Notes under the pieces: model-generated
Seen by the model: the letters and a program-made list of their open reading frames with translations, nothing else
Told to the model about the DNA's origin: nothing
Database searches by the model: none
Position numbers and translations under genes: made by a program
Origin: Rhodospirillales bacterium
GTDB taxonomy: Bacteria > Pseudomonadota > Alphaproteobacteria > Rhodospirillales > WMHbin7
Assembly (NCBI GenBank): GCA_016214125.1
Contig: JACRPC010000043.1
Location: 116,396-180,395 of the forward strand
Direction of reading: 5' to 3'
Length of the DNA stretch: 64,000 bases
Shown here: positions 32,486 through 44,294 of the stretch, piece by piece
How the letters are laid out: each line of letters starts with the position of its first letter
Numbering within the stretch: position 1 is the first letter of the stretch

Positions 32486-35295
32486 GCCGGGACTACAAGA
32501 ACACCGTCTTCCTGCCCAAGACCGATTTTCCCATGAAGGCGGGCCTGCCGGCGCTCGAGCCCAAATTGCTCGAACGCTGGCAGACGATGAATCTGTTCGC
32601 TCGGCTGCGCGCCGAGTCCAAAGGCAAGCCGCGCTTCGTTTTGCATGACGGGCCGCCCTACGCCAACGGCCATCTCCATATCGGCCATGCGCTGAACAAG
32701 ATCTTGAAGGACGTCATCAACCGCTCGCGGCAGATGCTGGGCCAGGACGCCAATTACATCCCCGGCTGGGACTGCCACGGCCTGCCGATCGAATGGAAGA
32801 TCGAGGAGGAGTACCGCGCCAAGGGCCAGGACAAGGACCAGGTGCCGATCCTTCAATTCCGCGACGAATGCCGGCGCTTCGCCGCTCATTGGATCGAGGT
32901 GCAGAAGGCCGAGTTCAAGCGCCTGGGGGTCGAGGGCGATTGGGACAAACCCTATTCGACCATGACCTTCAAGGCGGAAGCCGAAATCGCCCGCGAGGTC
33001 TGGCGCTTCGCCTTGAATGGCGGCCTCTACAAGGGCGCCAAGCCGGTGATGTGGAGCGTGGTCGAGAAGACCGCCTTGGCCGAGGCCGAAATCGAATATC
33101 ACGACCACACCTCGACCACCATCTGGATCGGCTTTCCAATCATCAAACCCAGCCGACCCGAACTGGCCGGGGCGCGCATCGTCATCTGGACCACCACGCC
33201 CTGGACGATGCCGGGCAACCGCGCCATCGCCTATAGCGAGGAAAATGAATATGTCGTGGTCGAAATCAAGGCGATTCAGCGCGACGACTTAGCGATGAAA
33301 TCCTTCACGGGGCCAATCGTGGTCGCGCGAGCCCTTCTCGACCAGGTCCTTTCCGACGCGAAAATCACGGCTCACGAAATTGTGGGAAGCTTGCCCGGAT
33401 CGGCACTCGCCGGCACCGTCTGCGCCCATCCCTTGCGCGGCCAAGGCTATGAGTTCGAGGTGCCGCTTTTGGCGGGCGATTTCGTCACCACCGACCAGGG
33501 CACCGGCTTCGTCCACATCGCGCCCGGTCATGGCGAGGACGACTGGCATCTGGGCCGCGCCCACAAGATCGAAGTTCCGGAAACCGTGCAGGATGACGGC
33601 ACCTATTTCGCCCATGTGCCGCTGTTTGCCGGCCTGCACGTTTTCAAGGCCGACAAGCCGGTGATCGAGGCGATGACCAAGGCGGGCGGGTTGCTGGCGC
33701 ACGGCAAGCTGGTCCATTCCTATCCCCATTCCTGGCGCTCGAAGGCGCCCTTGATCTTCCGCACCACGCCGCAATGGTTCATCTCGATGGACGCCAACGA
33801 TCTGCGTGCCAAGGCGCTGGCGGCGATCGACGACACCCGCTTCGTTCCCGAAGGCGGCAAGAACCGGCTGCGTTCGATGATCGAGACCCGGCCCGATTGG
33901 TGCATTTCCCGCCAGCGCGCCTGGGGGGTGCCGATCTGCATCTACACCCATAAGAAGACGGGCGAAATCCTGCGCGATCCCGAGGTGATGGAACGCATCG
34001 TCGCCGCCTTCGCCAAAGAGGGTGCCGACACCTGGTTTGCCTCCGATCACGCCCGGTTCCTTGGGGCCAAATACGACCCGGCCGAGTGGCTGCCGGTCAA
34101 CGACATCCTTGATGTCTGGTTCGAATCGGGTTCCACCCACGGCTTCGTGCTGGAAAGCGGCGATTGGGATGTGGTCTGGCCGGCCTCGCTTTACCTGGAG
34201 GGCTCGGATCAGCATCGCGGCTGGTTCCATTCCTCGCTTCTCGAATCCTGCGGCACGCGGGGCCGCGCCCCTTACGACGCTGTGCTCACCCATGGCTTCG
34301 TCCTCGACGAGCAGGGGCGCAAGATGTCGAAGTCGCTGGGCAATGTGGTGTCGCCGCAAGAAGTGGTCTCCAGCCACGGCGCCGACATTCTTCGGCTTTG
34401 GGTGGTGGCCTCGGACTATTCCGAGGACTTGCGCATCGGCCCGGAAATCCTGAAGCAGCAGGTCGATGTCTATCGCCGGCTGCGCAACACCCTGCGCTAT
34501 CTTCTGGGGGCGCTCGACGGCTTTTCGCCGGCCGAGCGGCTGGGCCACGACGCGCTGCCGGAACTCGAGCGCTGGATCCTGCACCGGGTCTGGGAGATGG
34601 ATCGGCTGTTGCGCCGCTGCTGCCGGGATTTCGACTTTCACATCCTGTTCGCCGAACTGCACGCCTTCTGCGCCGTCGATCTCTCGGCCTTTTATTTCGA
34701 CATCCGCAAGGACGCGCTTTATTGCGACCATCCCGGCGATGCGCGCCGCCGGGCGGTGCGCACCGTCTTGGAAGTCCTGTACGACTGCCTGGTCGCCTGG
34801 CTTGCCCCCTTCACCTGCTTCACCGCCGAAGAGGCGTGGCTGGCCCGCCATCCGGGTCCGGACGAAAGCATCCATCGCCGCACCTTTCCCGAGGTTCCGG
34901 AAGCCTGGCGCAACGACGATCTGGCGCGCAAATGGGCGGTGGTTCGCGCGGTGCGCAAGGTGGTGACCGGGGCGCTCGAGGTCGAGCGGGCGGCCAAGCG
35001 GATCGGCGCCAGCCTGCAAGCCGCGCCGCTGGTTTCGATTCCCACCGAGATGAAGCGGATGATCGAAGGCGTCGATCTGGCCGAGATCGCCATCACTTCG
35101 GGCTTGAGCGTGGTCGAAGATCAGAATCTCGAAAATGCCTTCGTCATGGCGGACGTGCCGGGCGTGTTCGTGGTCTCCCGGCTTGCCGAGGGCAAGAAAT
35201 GCCAGCGCTGCTGGAAAGTGTTGCCCGATGTCGGCACCTATGCCGGTCATGGCGAGGTGTGCGGGCGCTGCGCCAACGTGGTCGACCGGCTGTGA
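32482..35295 (+). CDS. ileS: Isoleucyl-tRNA synthetase
   Basis: A 937-residue class I synthetase. The HIGH motif is in NGHLHIGHALNK, the editing domain follows with WTTTPWTMPGNRAIAYS, KMSKS is in GRKMSKSLGN, and a C-terminal zinc site is CQRCWK with CGRC. Length and order match bacterial IleRS type 1. It is coupled by overlap to ribF and lspA. Confidence 0.98.
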   Translation: MSRDYKNTVFLPKTDFPMKAGLPALEPKLLERWQTMNLFARLRAESKGKPRFVLHDGPPYANGHLHIGHALNKILKDVINRSRQMLGQDANYIPGWDCHGLPIEWKIEEEYRAKGQDKDQVPILQFRDECRRFAAHWIEVQKAEFKRLGVEGDWDKPYSTMTFKAEAEIAREVWRFALNGGLYKGAKPVMWSVVEKTALAEAEIEYHDHTSTTIWIGFPIIKPSRPELAGARIVIWTTTPWTMPGNRAIAYSEENEYVVVEIKAIQRDDLAMKSFTGPIVVARALLDQVLSDAKITAHEIVGSLPGSALAGTVCAHPLRGQGYEFEVPLLAGDFVTTDQGTGFVHIAPGHGEDDWHLGRAHKIEVPETVQDDGTYFAHVPLFAGLHVFKADKPVIEAMTKAGGLLAHGKLVHSYPHSWRSKAPLIFRTTPQWFISMDANDLRAKALAAIDDTRFVPEGGKNRLRSMIETRPDWCISRQRAWGVPICIYTHKKTGEILRDPEVMERIVAAFAKEGADTWFASDHARFLGAKYDPAEWLPVNDILDVWFESGSTHGFVLESGDWDVVWPASLYLEGSDQHRGWFHSSLLESCGTRGRAPYDAVLTHGFVLDEQGRKMSKSLGNVVSPQEVVSSHGADILRLWVVASDYSEDLRIGPEILKQQVDVYRRLRNTLRYLLGALDGFSPAERLGHDALPELERWILHRVWEMDRLLRRCCRDFDFHILFAELHAFCAVDLSAFYFDIRKDALYCDHPGDARRRAVRTVLEVLYDCLVAWLAPFTCFTAEEAWLARHPGPDESIHRRTFPEVPEAWRNDDLARKWAVVRAVRKVVTGALEVERAAKRIGASLQAAPLVSIPTEMKRMIEGVDLAEIAITSGLSVVEDQNLENAFVMADVPGVFVVSRLAEGKKCQRCWKVLPDVGTYAGHGEVCGRCANVVDRL

Positions 35296-35756
35296 GGTTG
35301 GGGCTCCTCTTGGCCGGGCTGGTGATCGGTTTCGATCAGCTAAGCAAATGGTGGATCATCACCCGAGTGATGAATCCGCCCCACGTGATCGAGATCGCGC
35401 CGTTCTTCAATCTGGTGATGGCCTGGAACCGGGGGGTTAGTTTCGGCCTGTTCAATCAGGCCTCGGAATGGAACGTGCCGATCCTGGCGGTTGTGACACT
35501 CGGCATCGTCGTGGCGCTGATGTTTTGGCTTAGGAAAGCCGAGACGAAATGGGTCCGGATGGCGCTGGGGCTGGTGATCGGCGGCGCGTTGGGCAACCTG
35601 ACCGATCGCCTGCGCCTCGGGGCGGTCGCGGATTTCCTTGATTTTCATGCCTTTGGCTGGCATTGGCCGGCTTTTAATGTGGCGGATTCGGCGATCAGCG
35701 TCGGCGCCGTCCTTCTTATCGCCGACTCCTTGTTCCGGAAGGGCGAATCGCATTAG
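35292..35756 (+). CDS. lspA: Lipoprotein signal peptidase
   Basis: A 154-residue membrane aspartyl protease starting at GTG 35292 across the ileS stop. Four hydrophobic helices are seen. Both catalytic Asp motifs are present: GNLTDRLRLGAVADF and FNVADSAI. Other family blocks are FDQLSKWWI and FFNLVMAWNRGVSFGL. It cleaves signal peptides of diacylglyceryl-prolipoproteins, including the several lipoproteins in this window. Confidence 0.97.
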   Translation: MRLGLLLAGLVIGFDQLSKWWIITRVMNPPHVIEIAPFFNLVMAWNRGVSFGLFNQASEWNVPILAVVTLGIVVALMFWLRKAETKWVRMALGLVIGGALGNLTDRLRLGAVADFLDFHAFGWHWPAFNVADSAISVGAVLLIADSLFRKGESH

Positions 35757-35765
35757 AATGGGTCC

Positions 35766-36347
35766 ATGATCATGAATCCCACATCCCGGCGCGCCATTCC
35801 GCTGGCGGCGTTGGCGCTCGTTCTCCTCTCCGGCTGCGGCGACGTACGCCGCCAGATGGGATTCGACAAGCCGGCGCCCGACGAGTTCGCCGTGGTCAGC
35901 CGCGCGCCGCTCTCGGTTCCGCCCGAATACAGCCTGCGGCCGCCGATGCCGGGCGCCACCCGGCCGCAAGAGGGCGCGACCAGCGAGCAGGCCCGCCAGA
36001 CCATCCTGGGCGGCAAGGCGCCGCTGAAAGCGATTCAGCCTTTGGCGCGGGGTGGACGAAGCGCCGGAGAGATGGTGGTCTTGAAGAAGGCGGGTGGCGA
36101 CGAAATCACCGCCGACATTCGCCGCCTGGTCAACGAGGAGAGCACCGCCTTGGCCGAGGCCGACAAGACCTTCACCGACAAGCTGATGTTCTGGGGCAAG
36201 CCGGCCGAGTACCATGAGGCGTTGGATGCCACTAAGGAAAATCAGCGCATTCGGGAAAGTCAGGCCCAGGGGAAATCGGCCGGCGATGGCGAGACGCCGC
36301 GCATTGAGCGCCGCCGCCGAGGCATTCTGGAAGGTCTGGTCCGCTAG
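35766..36347 (+). CDS. DUF3035 family lipoprotein
   Basis: A 193-residue protein with lipobox LLSGC after a signal peptide that starts with basic residues. The SVPPEYSLRPPMPG segment is the typical DUF3035 core. A basic helix ends the protein. The family, widespread in alphaproteobacteria, has been linked to outer-membrane beta-barrel assembly in some species. Position between lspA and the M16 pair is usual. Confidence 0.85.
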   Translation: MIMNPTSRRAIPLAALALVLLSGCGDVRRQMGFDKPAPDEFAVVSRAPLSVPPEYSLRPPMPGATRPQEGATSEQARQTILGGKAPLKAIQPLARGGRSAGEMVVLKKAGGDEITADIRRLVNEESTALAEADKTFTDKLMFWGKPAEYHEALDATKENQRIRESQAQGKSAGDGETPRIERRRRGILEGLVR

Positions 36348-36356
36348 GACACCCCC

Positions 36357-37712
36357 ATGTTTTCTCTTGCTCGTCTCCTGATCGCGGCCCTGATGTTGGG
36401 CGTTGCCTCGGCTCCGGTCCGGGCCGGCGTCTTCAATCCCGTCACCTTCGAGCTTGCCAACGGCATGACCGTGGTGGTGATCGAAAACCACCGGGCGCCG
36501 ATCGTTTCCCATATGGTCTGGTACCGGGTCGGGAATGCCGATTCGCCCATCGGCAAATCGGGCTTGGCGCATTTCTTCGAACATCTGATGTTCAAGGGCA
36601 CGCCCGAAGTGCCGGCCGGCCAGTTCTCGAAGACGGTTGCCCGCCATGGCGGGCGCGACAACGCCTTCACCAGCCAGGATTTCACGGCCTACTTCCAGAA
36701 CGTCGCCGCCGACCGGCTGGAACTGGTGATGAAGCTGGAATCCGACCGCATGGTCAATCTCGCCCTTAGCGACGAGGCCGTGCGGCCCGAAATCGACGTC
36801 GTTTTGGAGGAGCGCCGCTCGCGCACCGACAACGAACCGGCGGCTCTTCTGCACGAACGGATGGACGCCATCTTCCATCTCACCCATCCCTACCGCAACC
36901 CGGTGATCGGCTGGGAACACGAAATTCGCGGTTTCACCCGCGCCGACGCCGAAGCCTTCTACCGGCGCTGGTACGCGCCCAACAACGCCATCCTGATCGT
37001 CGCCGGCGACGTCACCGTCGATGGCGTGCGCCCCTTGGCCGAGAAATATTATGGCCGCATCCCGGCGCGCGCCCTTGCGCCTCGCCAGCGCCCGCGCGAG
37101 GTCGAGAGCCTCGCCGCCCGTCGGGTGGTGTTGCGCGACAAGGCGGTGCGCCAGCCTTCCTGGAGCCGCGATTACCGCGCTCCCGCCTTCGGCGATGGCA
37201 GCCCCAAGGAGACCCTTTACGCCCTGCAGGTTCTGGCGCATGTGCTGGGCAGCGGCGCCACCAGCCGGCTCTACAGGGCGCTGGTCGTCGAGCAAGCGCT
37301 GGCGGTGTCGGCGGGCGCCTCCTATTCCCCCGACCGCCTGGACCTCGATGCCATCGGCTTTCACGCCACCCCCCGGCCCGGCATCGACGTCGCCCGCCTC
37401 GAGGCGGCCATGGAAGCCGAGATCGCCCGCTTGCTCAAGGACGGCGTCACCGAGGACGAGGTTGCCCGCTCGAAAAAGCGCTTGGTGGCGGAGACCGTCT
37501 ACGCTCGCGATTCCTTAAGCCGTGGTTCCTACACGCTGGGCATCGCGCTCACCACCGGTCAAACGGTGGCCGATGTCGAAGCCTGGCCGGAACGCATCGC
37601 TCAGGTGAACGCGGCGCAGGTGAACGCGGCCGCCAAGGCGATCTTGCGCGAGGACCGCTCGATCACCGGTTTTCTCCTGCCTGCCCTCGCCGATGAGGGG
37701 GCCAAGCCATGA
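36357..37712 (+). CDS. M16 zinc metallopeptidase, catalytic subunit
   Basis: A 451-residue exported protein (signal ending in APVRA). The inverted zinc motif is intact: HFFEHLMF (HxxEH), with the downstream Glu region in VLEERRSRTDNEPAALLHE. Two M16 halves are visible. It overlaps a second M16 gene by four bases; such pairs form heterodimers in which one subunit supplies zinc catalysis. The substrate is unknown. Confidence 0.95.
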   Translation: MFSLARLLIAALMLGVASAPVRAGVFNPVTFELANGMTVVVIENHRAPIVSHMVWYRVGNADSPIGKSGLAHFFEHLMFKGTPEVPAGQFSKTVARHGGRDNAFTSQDFTAYFQNVAADRLELVMKLESDRMVNLALSDEAVRPEIDVVLEERRSRTDNEPAALLHERMDAIFHLTHPYRNPVIGWEHEIRGFTRADAEAFYRRWYAPNNAILIVAGDVTVDGVRPLAEKYYGRIPARALAPRQRPREVESLAARRVVLRDKAVRQPSWSRDYRAPAFGDGSPKETLYALQVLAHVLGSGATSRLYRALVVEQALAVSAGASYSPDRLDLDAIGFHATPRPGIDVARLEAAMEAEIARLLKDGVTEDEVARSKKRLVAETVYARDSLSRGSYTLGIALTTGQTVADVEAWPERIAQVNAAQVNAAAKAILREDRSITGFLLPALADEGAKP

Positions 37713-39019
37713 TCCGCAGCCTGTTCTTGGCGCTCGTCCTGGCTCTTGGGCTCATGGCCGCGCCGGCGCGGGCGGTGACCATCGAACGGGTGACCAGCCC
37801 GGGCGGCATTGAGGCTTGGCTGATCCAGGACCACAGCATTCCGATCCTGGCGCTGGAGGCCGCCTGGCGTGGCGGCGCGGCGCTTGACCCCGAGGGCAAG
37901 GTCGGCTTGGCCCATTTTCTGTCGGGCATGCTCGATGAAGGCGCCGGCCCCCACGATTCCCAAGCCTTTCAAACCAGGCTTGAAGATCTGTCGGCCCGCC
38001 TGTCTTTCGAGGCCGGGCGCGATGCCTTCCGTGCCCGGTTGAAGACGCTGACCGAATCGCGTGGCCCGGCCTTCGAGCTGTTGAAACTGGCGTTGACCCA
38101 GCCGCGCTTCGATGCCGAGCCCTTGGAGCGCACGCGCAGCCAAATCCTGTCGTCGTTGGCCCGCGAGGCCGAGGACCCCGATACCGTGGCGGCCCGGGCC
38201 TGGTTCGCGGCGGCCTTCGCCGGCCATCCCTATGCGCGGCCGTCCAACGGTCGGGTCGAGGACGTGAAGGGCATGTCGGTTGGCGATCTTCGCTCGGCCA
38301 TGGGCCGGCTGATGGCGCGCGACAATCTGATCGTCGGCGTGGTGGGCGACATTACGCCCGAGGCCCTGAAGCCGCTCCTGGATTCCACCTTTGGCACCCT
38401 TCCGGCCAAGACGGCGACCCGCCCCACCGTTTCGGATGTCCGTCTGCACAAGGCCGGGGCGCCGCAGGTGATCCGCAAGACCATTCCACAAAGCGTGGCC
38501 GTCTTCGGCCTACCCGGCATCAAACGCGACGATCCCGATTGGTACACCGCTTTCGTCATGAACTACATTCTGGGCGGCGGCGGCTTTGCCTCGCGCCTGA
38601 TGGTCGAAGTGCGCGAGAAGCGGGGCTTGGCCTATTCGGTCTACAGCTACCTCCAGCCCTTCGAGCACGCCGGCGTTTTCTTCGGTGGCGTGTCGACCGA
38701 GAACGCCCGCGTCGGCCAATCGCTCGACCTGATCCGCGAGGCTCTCAAGCATCTGCGCGACGAAGGGGTGACGGCTGAGGAACTGGCCAACGCCAAGACC
38801 TATCTCACCGGCTCCTTTCCCCTGCAATTCGACAATTCGGACCGCATGGCCGGGCTTCTGGTCACGATGCAGATCGATCGGCTGGGAATCGACTTCCTCA
38901 AGCGGCGCAACGCGCTCATCGAGGCGGTAACGGCCAAGGAAATCCGCCGGGTGGCGACCCGCCTGCTCGATCCCAACGGCCTTATCGTCGTGGTGGTCGG
39001 CGATCCCAAGGGATTGTAG
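37709..39019 (+). CDS. M16 family peptidase-like, non-catalytic partner
   Basis: A 436-residue exported protein (signal ending in APARA). The zinc motif is lost: the HxxEH position reads HFLSGMLDEG. The C-terminal M16 half is well kept, with NYILGGGGFASRLMVEVREK, shown in part by ILGGGGFASRLM, and the R/Y pair region KRGLAYSVYSY. This is the expected regulatory partner of the upstream catalytic subunit. Confidence 0.94.
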   Translation: MIRSLFLALVLALGLMAAPARAVTIERVTSPGGIEAWLIQDHSIPILALEAAWRGGAALDPEGKVGLAHFLSGMLDEGAGPHDSQAFQTRLEDLSARLSFEAGRDAFRARLKTLTESRGPAFELLKLALTQPRFDAEPLERTRSQILSSLAREAEDPDTVAARAWFAAAFAGHPYARPSNGRVEDVKGMSVGDLRSAMGRLMARDNLIVGVVGDITPEALKPLLDSTFGTLPAKTATRPTVSDVRLHKAGAPQVIRKTIPQSVAVFGLPGIKRDDPDWYTAFVMNYILGGGGFASRLMVEVREKRGLAYSVYSYLQPFEHAGVFFGGVSTENARVGQSLDLIREALKHLRDEGVTAEELANAKTYLTGSFPLQFDNSDRMAGLLVTMQIDRLGIDFLKRRNALIEAVTAKEIRRVATRLLDPNGLIVVVVGDPKGL

Positions 39020-39049
39020 AATTCCCGGCATCACCGACCGGGAGCCTTC

Positions 39050-40677
<1,628 letters not shown>

Positions 40678-40681
<4 letters not shown>

Positions 40682-42438
40682 CGATCCGCCTTCTGCCGCC
40701 GACGCTGGTCAACCGCATTGCTGCCGGCGAGGTGGTGGAGCGGCCAGCCTCGGCGGTCAAGGAATTGGTGGAGAACGCGCTCGATGCCGGGGCGTCGCGG
40801 ATCGAGATCGTCATCGGCGATGGCGGCAAGACCCGCATCGTCGTCACCGACGACGGCCAGGGCATGGACCGCCAGGAACTGATGCTGGCGGTCGAACGCC
40901 ACGCCACCTCGAAGCTGCCCGGCGACGATCTGTTGGAAATCGGCTGGCTCGGTTTTCGCGGCGAAGCCCTGCCTTCGATCGGCTCGGTCAGCCGCCTGAC
41001 GATCGCCAGCCGCAAGCGGGGCGCCGACGAGGCCTGGTCGCTTGCCATCGAGGGCGGCGCCAAGGCGGAACCGGTGCCGGCGGCGCTGGGGCGCGGCACC
41101 CGCATCGAGGTCCGCGATCTCTTCTACGCCACGCCGGCCCGGCTCAAATTCCTCAAATCGACGCCGACCGAAATGGACCACATCGCCGATGCCGTTTCCC
41201 GATTGGCGATGGCCCATCCCAAGGTCGGGTTCACCTTGGTGCAGGAGGGCGGGCGCCGCTCGCTCGATCTGCCCGCGCTGGCCGGCGAGGAGGGTGAGGC
41301 CCGTCTGGCCCGCCTTTCCGCCCTCTTGGGGCGCGACTTCGCCGCCAACGCCGTGGCGGTGTCGGCGGAGCGCGAAGGCTATCGGCTGGTGGGCTTTGTC
41401 GGTCTGCCGACCTTCAACCGCGCCACCGCGCAAGGGCAATATCTGTTCGTCAACGGCCGGCCGGTGCGCGACCGCCTCTTGGGAGGCGCGGTGCGCGCCG
41501 CCTATCGCGACTTGATCGCCGCCGACCGCCATCCGGTGCTGGCGCTGTTCCTGGAGGTGCCCCGGCGCGAGGTCGATGTCAACGTCCACCCCGCCAAGGC
41601 GGAGGTCCGCTTCCGCGATGCCGGACTGGTGCGCGGCCTGATCGTGGGCTCGATCCGCCAAGCGCTCGACGCCGCCGGCCATCGCGCCAGCAGCACGGCG
41701 TCGCAGGCGGCGATGGGAGCCTTCCGGCCGATGGGGGCGCCCTCGGCCGGCTTCTTGGCCGAGGCGCGTCAGGCCCAGGCGCCGCTGGCCTTTGGCCCGG
41801 TCGCCTCTCCGGCCCAACGCCCGATCGAAACCGAGGCCCCTTCCGATTCGCTTGAGTCCGGTCCGTTGGGGCGGGCGCGGACTCAACTGCACACGACCTA
41901 CATCGTTGCCGAGACGGCCGATGGGCTGGTGATCGTCGATCAACACGCCGCCCACGAGCGGCTGGTGTTCGAATCTCTGCAAGCCGGTCTGGCCCAAGGT
42001 GGCCTTGCCCGCCAAGGCTTGCTGGTTCCCGAGGTCGTCGAGCTGGACGAATCCCTGGCGCGTCGTCTTGTCGAGCGGACCGTCGAGCTGGCCCGCTTGG
42101 GTCTGGAACTGGAAGGGTTCGGGGCAGGGGCGGTGCTGGTTCGCGCTTTGCCGGCGCTCCTTGGCACCACCGACGTGCGCGCCTTGGTGCGCGATCTGGC
42201 CGAGGGGTTGGCGGAATGGGGCGATGCCCGCTTCCTGGAAAATCGCCTCTCCGAGGTGGCGGCGCGCATGGCCTGTCACGGCAGCGTGCGGGCCGGCCGG
42301 CGTTTGTCGGTGCCCGAGATGGATGCGCTTCTGCGCGCCATGGAATCGACGCCGCATGCCGGCCAGTGCGGCCATGGCCGCCCCACCTATGTCGAGCTGA
42401 AGAAGGCCGATATCGAGCGTTTGTTCGGGCGGCGCTGA
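40678..42438 (+). CDS. mutL: DNA mismatch repair protein MutL with endonuclease motif
   Basis: A 586-residue GHKL ATPase. N-terminal motifs are [24 protein letters not shown] and [14 protein letters not shown]. The C-terminal part has [12 protein letters not shown], which fits the nicking endonuclease motif DQHA-x2-E-x4-E, plus [10 protein letters not shown] and the zinc-site CGHGRPT. So this is the nicking type found where MutH is absent. An Ala/Pro-rich linker lies around residues 335-400. Confidence 0.97.
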
Positions 42439-43373
42439 TGGATATTTTTCCGCCCATCGAACCCTGGTCGAGCGGCCATCTGGCGGTGGGCGATCCGCAC
42501 GCGCTCTATTGGGAGCAATGCGGCCGCAAGGACGGGTCGGCGGTCCTGTTTCTGCATGGGGGGCCGGGCGCCGGTTGCGCGCCGGCCCATCGGCGCTTCT
42601 TCGATCCAGGATTCTGGCGGATCGTGCTGTTCGATCAGCGTGGCGCCGGCAAATCGTTGCCGCTGGGGTCGGTCGAGAACAACACCACCGAACATCTGGT
42701 GGCCGATATCGAGCGTCTGCGTCTCCATTTGGGCATCGAGAGCTGGCTGGTGTTCGGCGGCTCCTGGGGCAGCACCTTGGCCTTGGCCTATGGCCAGAAA
42801 CATCCCGAGCGTTGCGTGGGCTTCATCCTGCGCGGGGTTTTTCTCTTCCGCGCCCACGAGGTCGATTGGTTTCTTTCCGGCATGGGCCATTTCTTTCCTG
42901 AAGCGGAACGGGCTTTCCGCGAATTCCTGCCGCCCAAGGAGCGCCACGACGTGCTCGGCGCTTATCGTCGCCGTCTGCTCGATCCCGATCCGGCCATCCA
43001 CGAACCGGCGGGCCAAGCCTGGTGCGCCTACGAGGATGCCTGCTCGCGCTTGGTGCCGTCCGCCCAGCCCGATACCCAGCTCACCCCGGCCGGTCTGGCA
43101 CTGGCCCGACTGGAAGCCCATTACATGGCGCATCGGGGCTTCGTGGCCGAGGGGGCGTTGCTCGACGGCATGGGGACGATCCGCCATCTGCCCTGCCGCA
43201 TCGTACAGGGCCGCTACGACGTGGTCTGTCCACCCGCCACGGCCTACGAATTGGCCCAGGCTTGGCCGCGCGCCGAATTGGTGATGGTGGCTCAATCGGG
43301 CCATTCCTCGCTCGAACCGGGAACATCGGCGGCTTTGGTCGATGCGACCGAGGCCTTCAAAATCCACACCTAA
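42438..43373 (+). CDS. pip: Prolyl aminopeptidase
   Basis: A 311-residue alpha/beta hydrolase. The oxyanion segment HGGPGAGCAPAHRRFFDP, a DQRGAGKSLP segment and the nucleophile elbow GGSWGSTLALAYGQKHPE are characteristic of bacterial Pip (S33). The catalytic Asp lies in GRYDVVCPP and the His in AQSGHSS. It releases N-terminal proline from peptides in the cytoplasm. The ATG overlaps the mutL stop by one base. Confidence 0.95.
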   Translation: MDIFPPIEPWSSGHLAVGDPHALYWEQCGRKDGSAVLFLHGGPGAGCAPAHRRFFDPGFWRIVLFDQRGAGKSLPLGSVENNTTEHLVADIERLRLHLGIESWLVFGGSWGSTLALAYGQKHPERCVGFILRGVFLFRAHEVDWFLSGMGHFFPEAERAFREFLPPKERHDVLGAYRRRLLDPDPAIHEPAGQAWCAYEDACSRLVPSAQPDTQLTPAGLALARLEAHYMAHRGFVAEGALLDGMGTIRHLPCRIVQGRYDVVCPPATAYELAQAWPRAELVMVAQSGHSSLEPGTSAALVDATEAFKIHT

Positions 43374-43457
43374 GCGATCCGGGGCTTGCCAGACCCCGGG
43401 AATGCTCTAAGATGCGGGCGCCGTTAAAGAAAGTCGAACAAGGCGAGGGGATATTAC

Positions 43458-44012
43458 GTGCGGGCCGCCATTCTGCTCATCGGGCTGATCGTCTTGGGGC
43501 TGATTCCGGGCCAGGCAGCGCGCGCCGACGATCCCGATTTCATCCATTTCGGGGCCGGCGCATTCGATTTCCAACGCGACAAGACCATCACCGCCGAATT
43601 CGATGTGGCTTATCGATCGGACTATAAGCTGTGGATCTTGAAACCGCATGGCGGCCTTCTTGCCACCGCCGCCGGGTCCTACTACGCCTATGGCGGCTTC
43701 CTGATCGATGTCTATTTCGGTAACCGCTTTGTCGCCACCGCCAGCACGGCGGTTGGGCCCTACATCAAGGGTAGCGGCAAGGATCTGGGCAGCGTGATCG
43801 AATTCCGCTCGGGTCTTGATCTTGCCTATCGCTTCGACAATCGTTCACGCCTGGGCGTTGGCATTTATCACATGTCGAACACCGGATTGTGGTCGAAACG
43901 CAATCCGGGCGAGGAGACGGCGCTGCTGTTCTATCAGATGCCCGTCAACACCCTCTTTTCCGGCTGGTCGTCGCCCGGCGGCTACAAGCCGGACGCGCCG
44001 CAAGCGAAGTAG
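43458..44012 (+). CDS. PagL-like lipid A 3-O-deacylase (acyloxyacyl hydrolase family)
   Basis: A 184-residue protein from GTG 43458. The signal peptide (RAAILLIGLIVLGLIPGQAARA) is followed by alternating hydrophobic beta strands of an 8-stranded outer-membrane barrel. The catalytic HxSN motif appears in GVGIYHMSNTGL, as in PagL, followed by the usual KRNPGEE. PagL removes a 3-linked acyl chain from lipid A. The gene stands alone, just upstream of tRNA-Arg. Confidence 0.88.
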   Translation: MRAAILLIGLIVLGLIPGQAARADDPDFIHFGAGAFDFQRDKTITAEFDVAYRSDYKLWILKPHGGLLATAAGSYYAYGGFLIDVYFGNRFVATASTAVGPYIKGSGKDLGSVIEFRSGLDLAYRFDNRSRLGVGIYHMSNTGLWSKRNPGEETALLFYQMPVNTLFSGWSSPGGYKPDAPQAK

Positions 44013-44013
44013 C

Positions 44014-44090
<77 letters not shown>

Positions 44091-44127
44091 AATCCCAACC
44101 AAGTCGGACTTACCAACGCATCGTTAT

Positions 44128-44156
44128 CCGACGGTGTGCCGCGTCGGGGGATTTTT
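44128..44156 (+). terminator. Possible terminator after tRNA-Arg
   Basis: Stem CCGACG/CGTCGG with an 8-base loop, then GGGATTTTT. The T tract starts a few bases after the stem, so it is moderate. Between it and the fdnG start (44295) I see no gene and no clear promoter. Confidence 0.45.
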
Positions 44157-44294
44157 CAACATGGTGCCCGCTTAGCCAACCTATTTGCTAAGCCATTTTT
44201 TGCAGCGCAAGCGCCGAGTTGGCTGTTTTCTTTCCGCGACCTTTGTAGGAAGATGGGCGCAACCGGAGAAATAATAAATTTGGGAGAAACGGAG

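Noticed and set aside
43379..43399. CCGGGG/CCCCGG hairpin after pip
   Set aside because: 9-base loop, 6-bp stem and no T tract; not enough to call a terminator.
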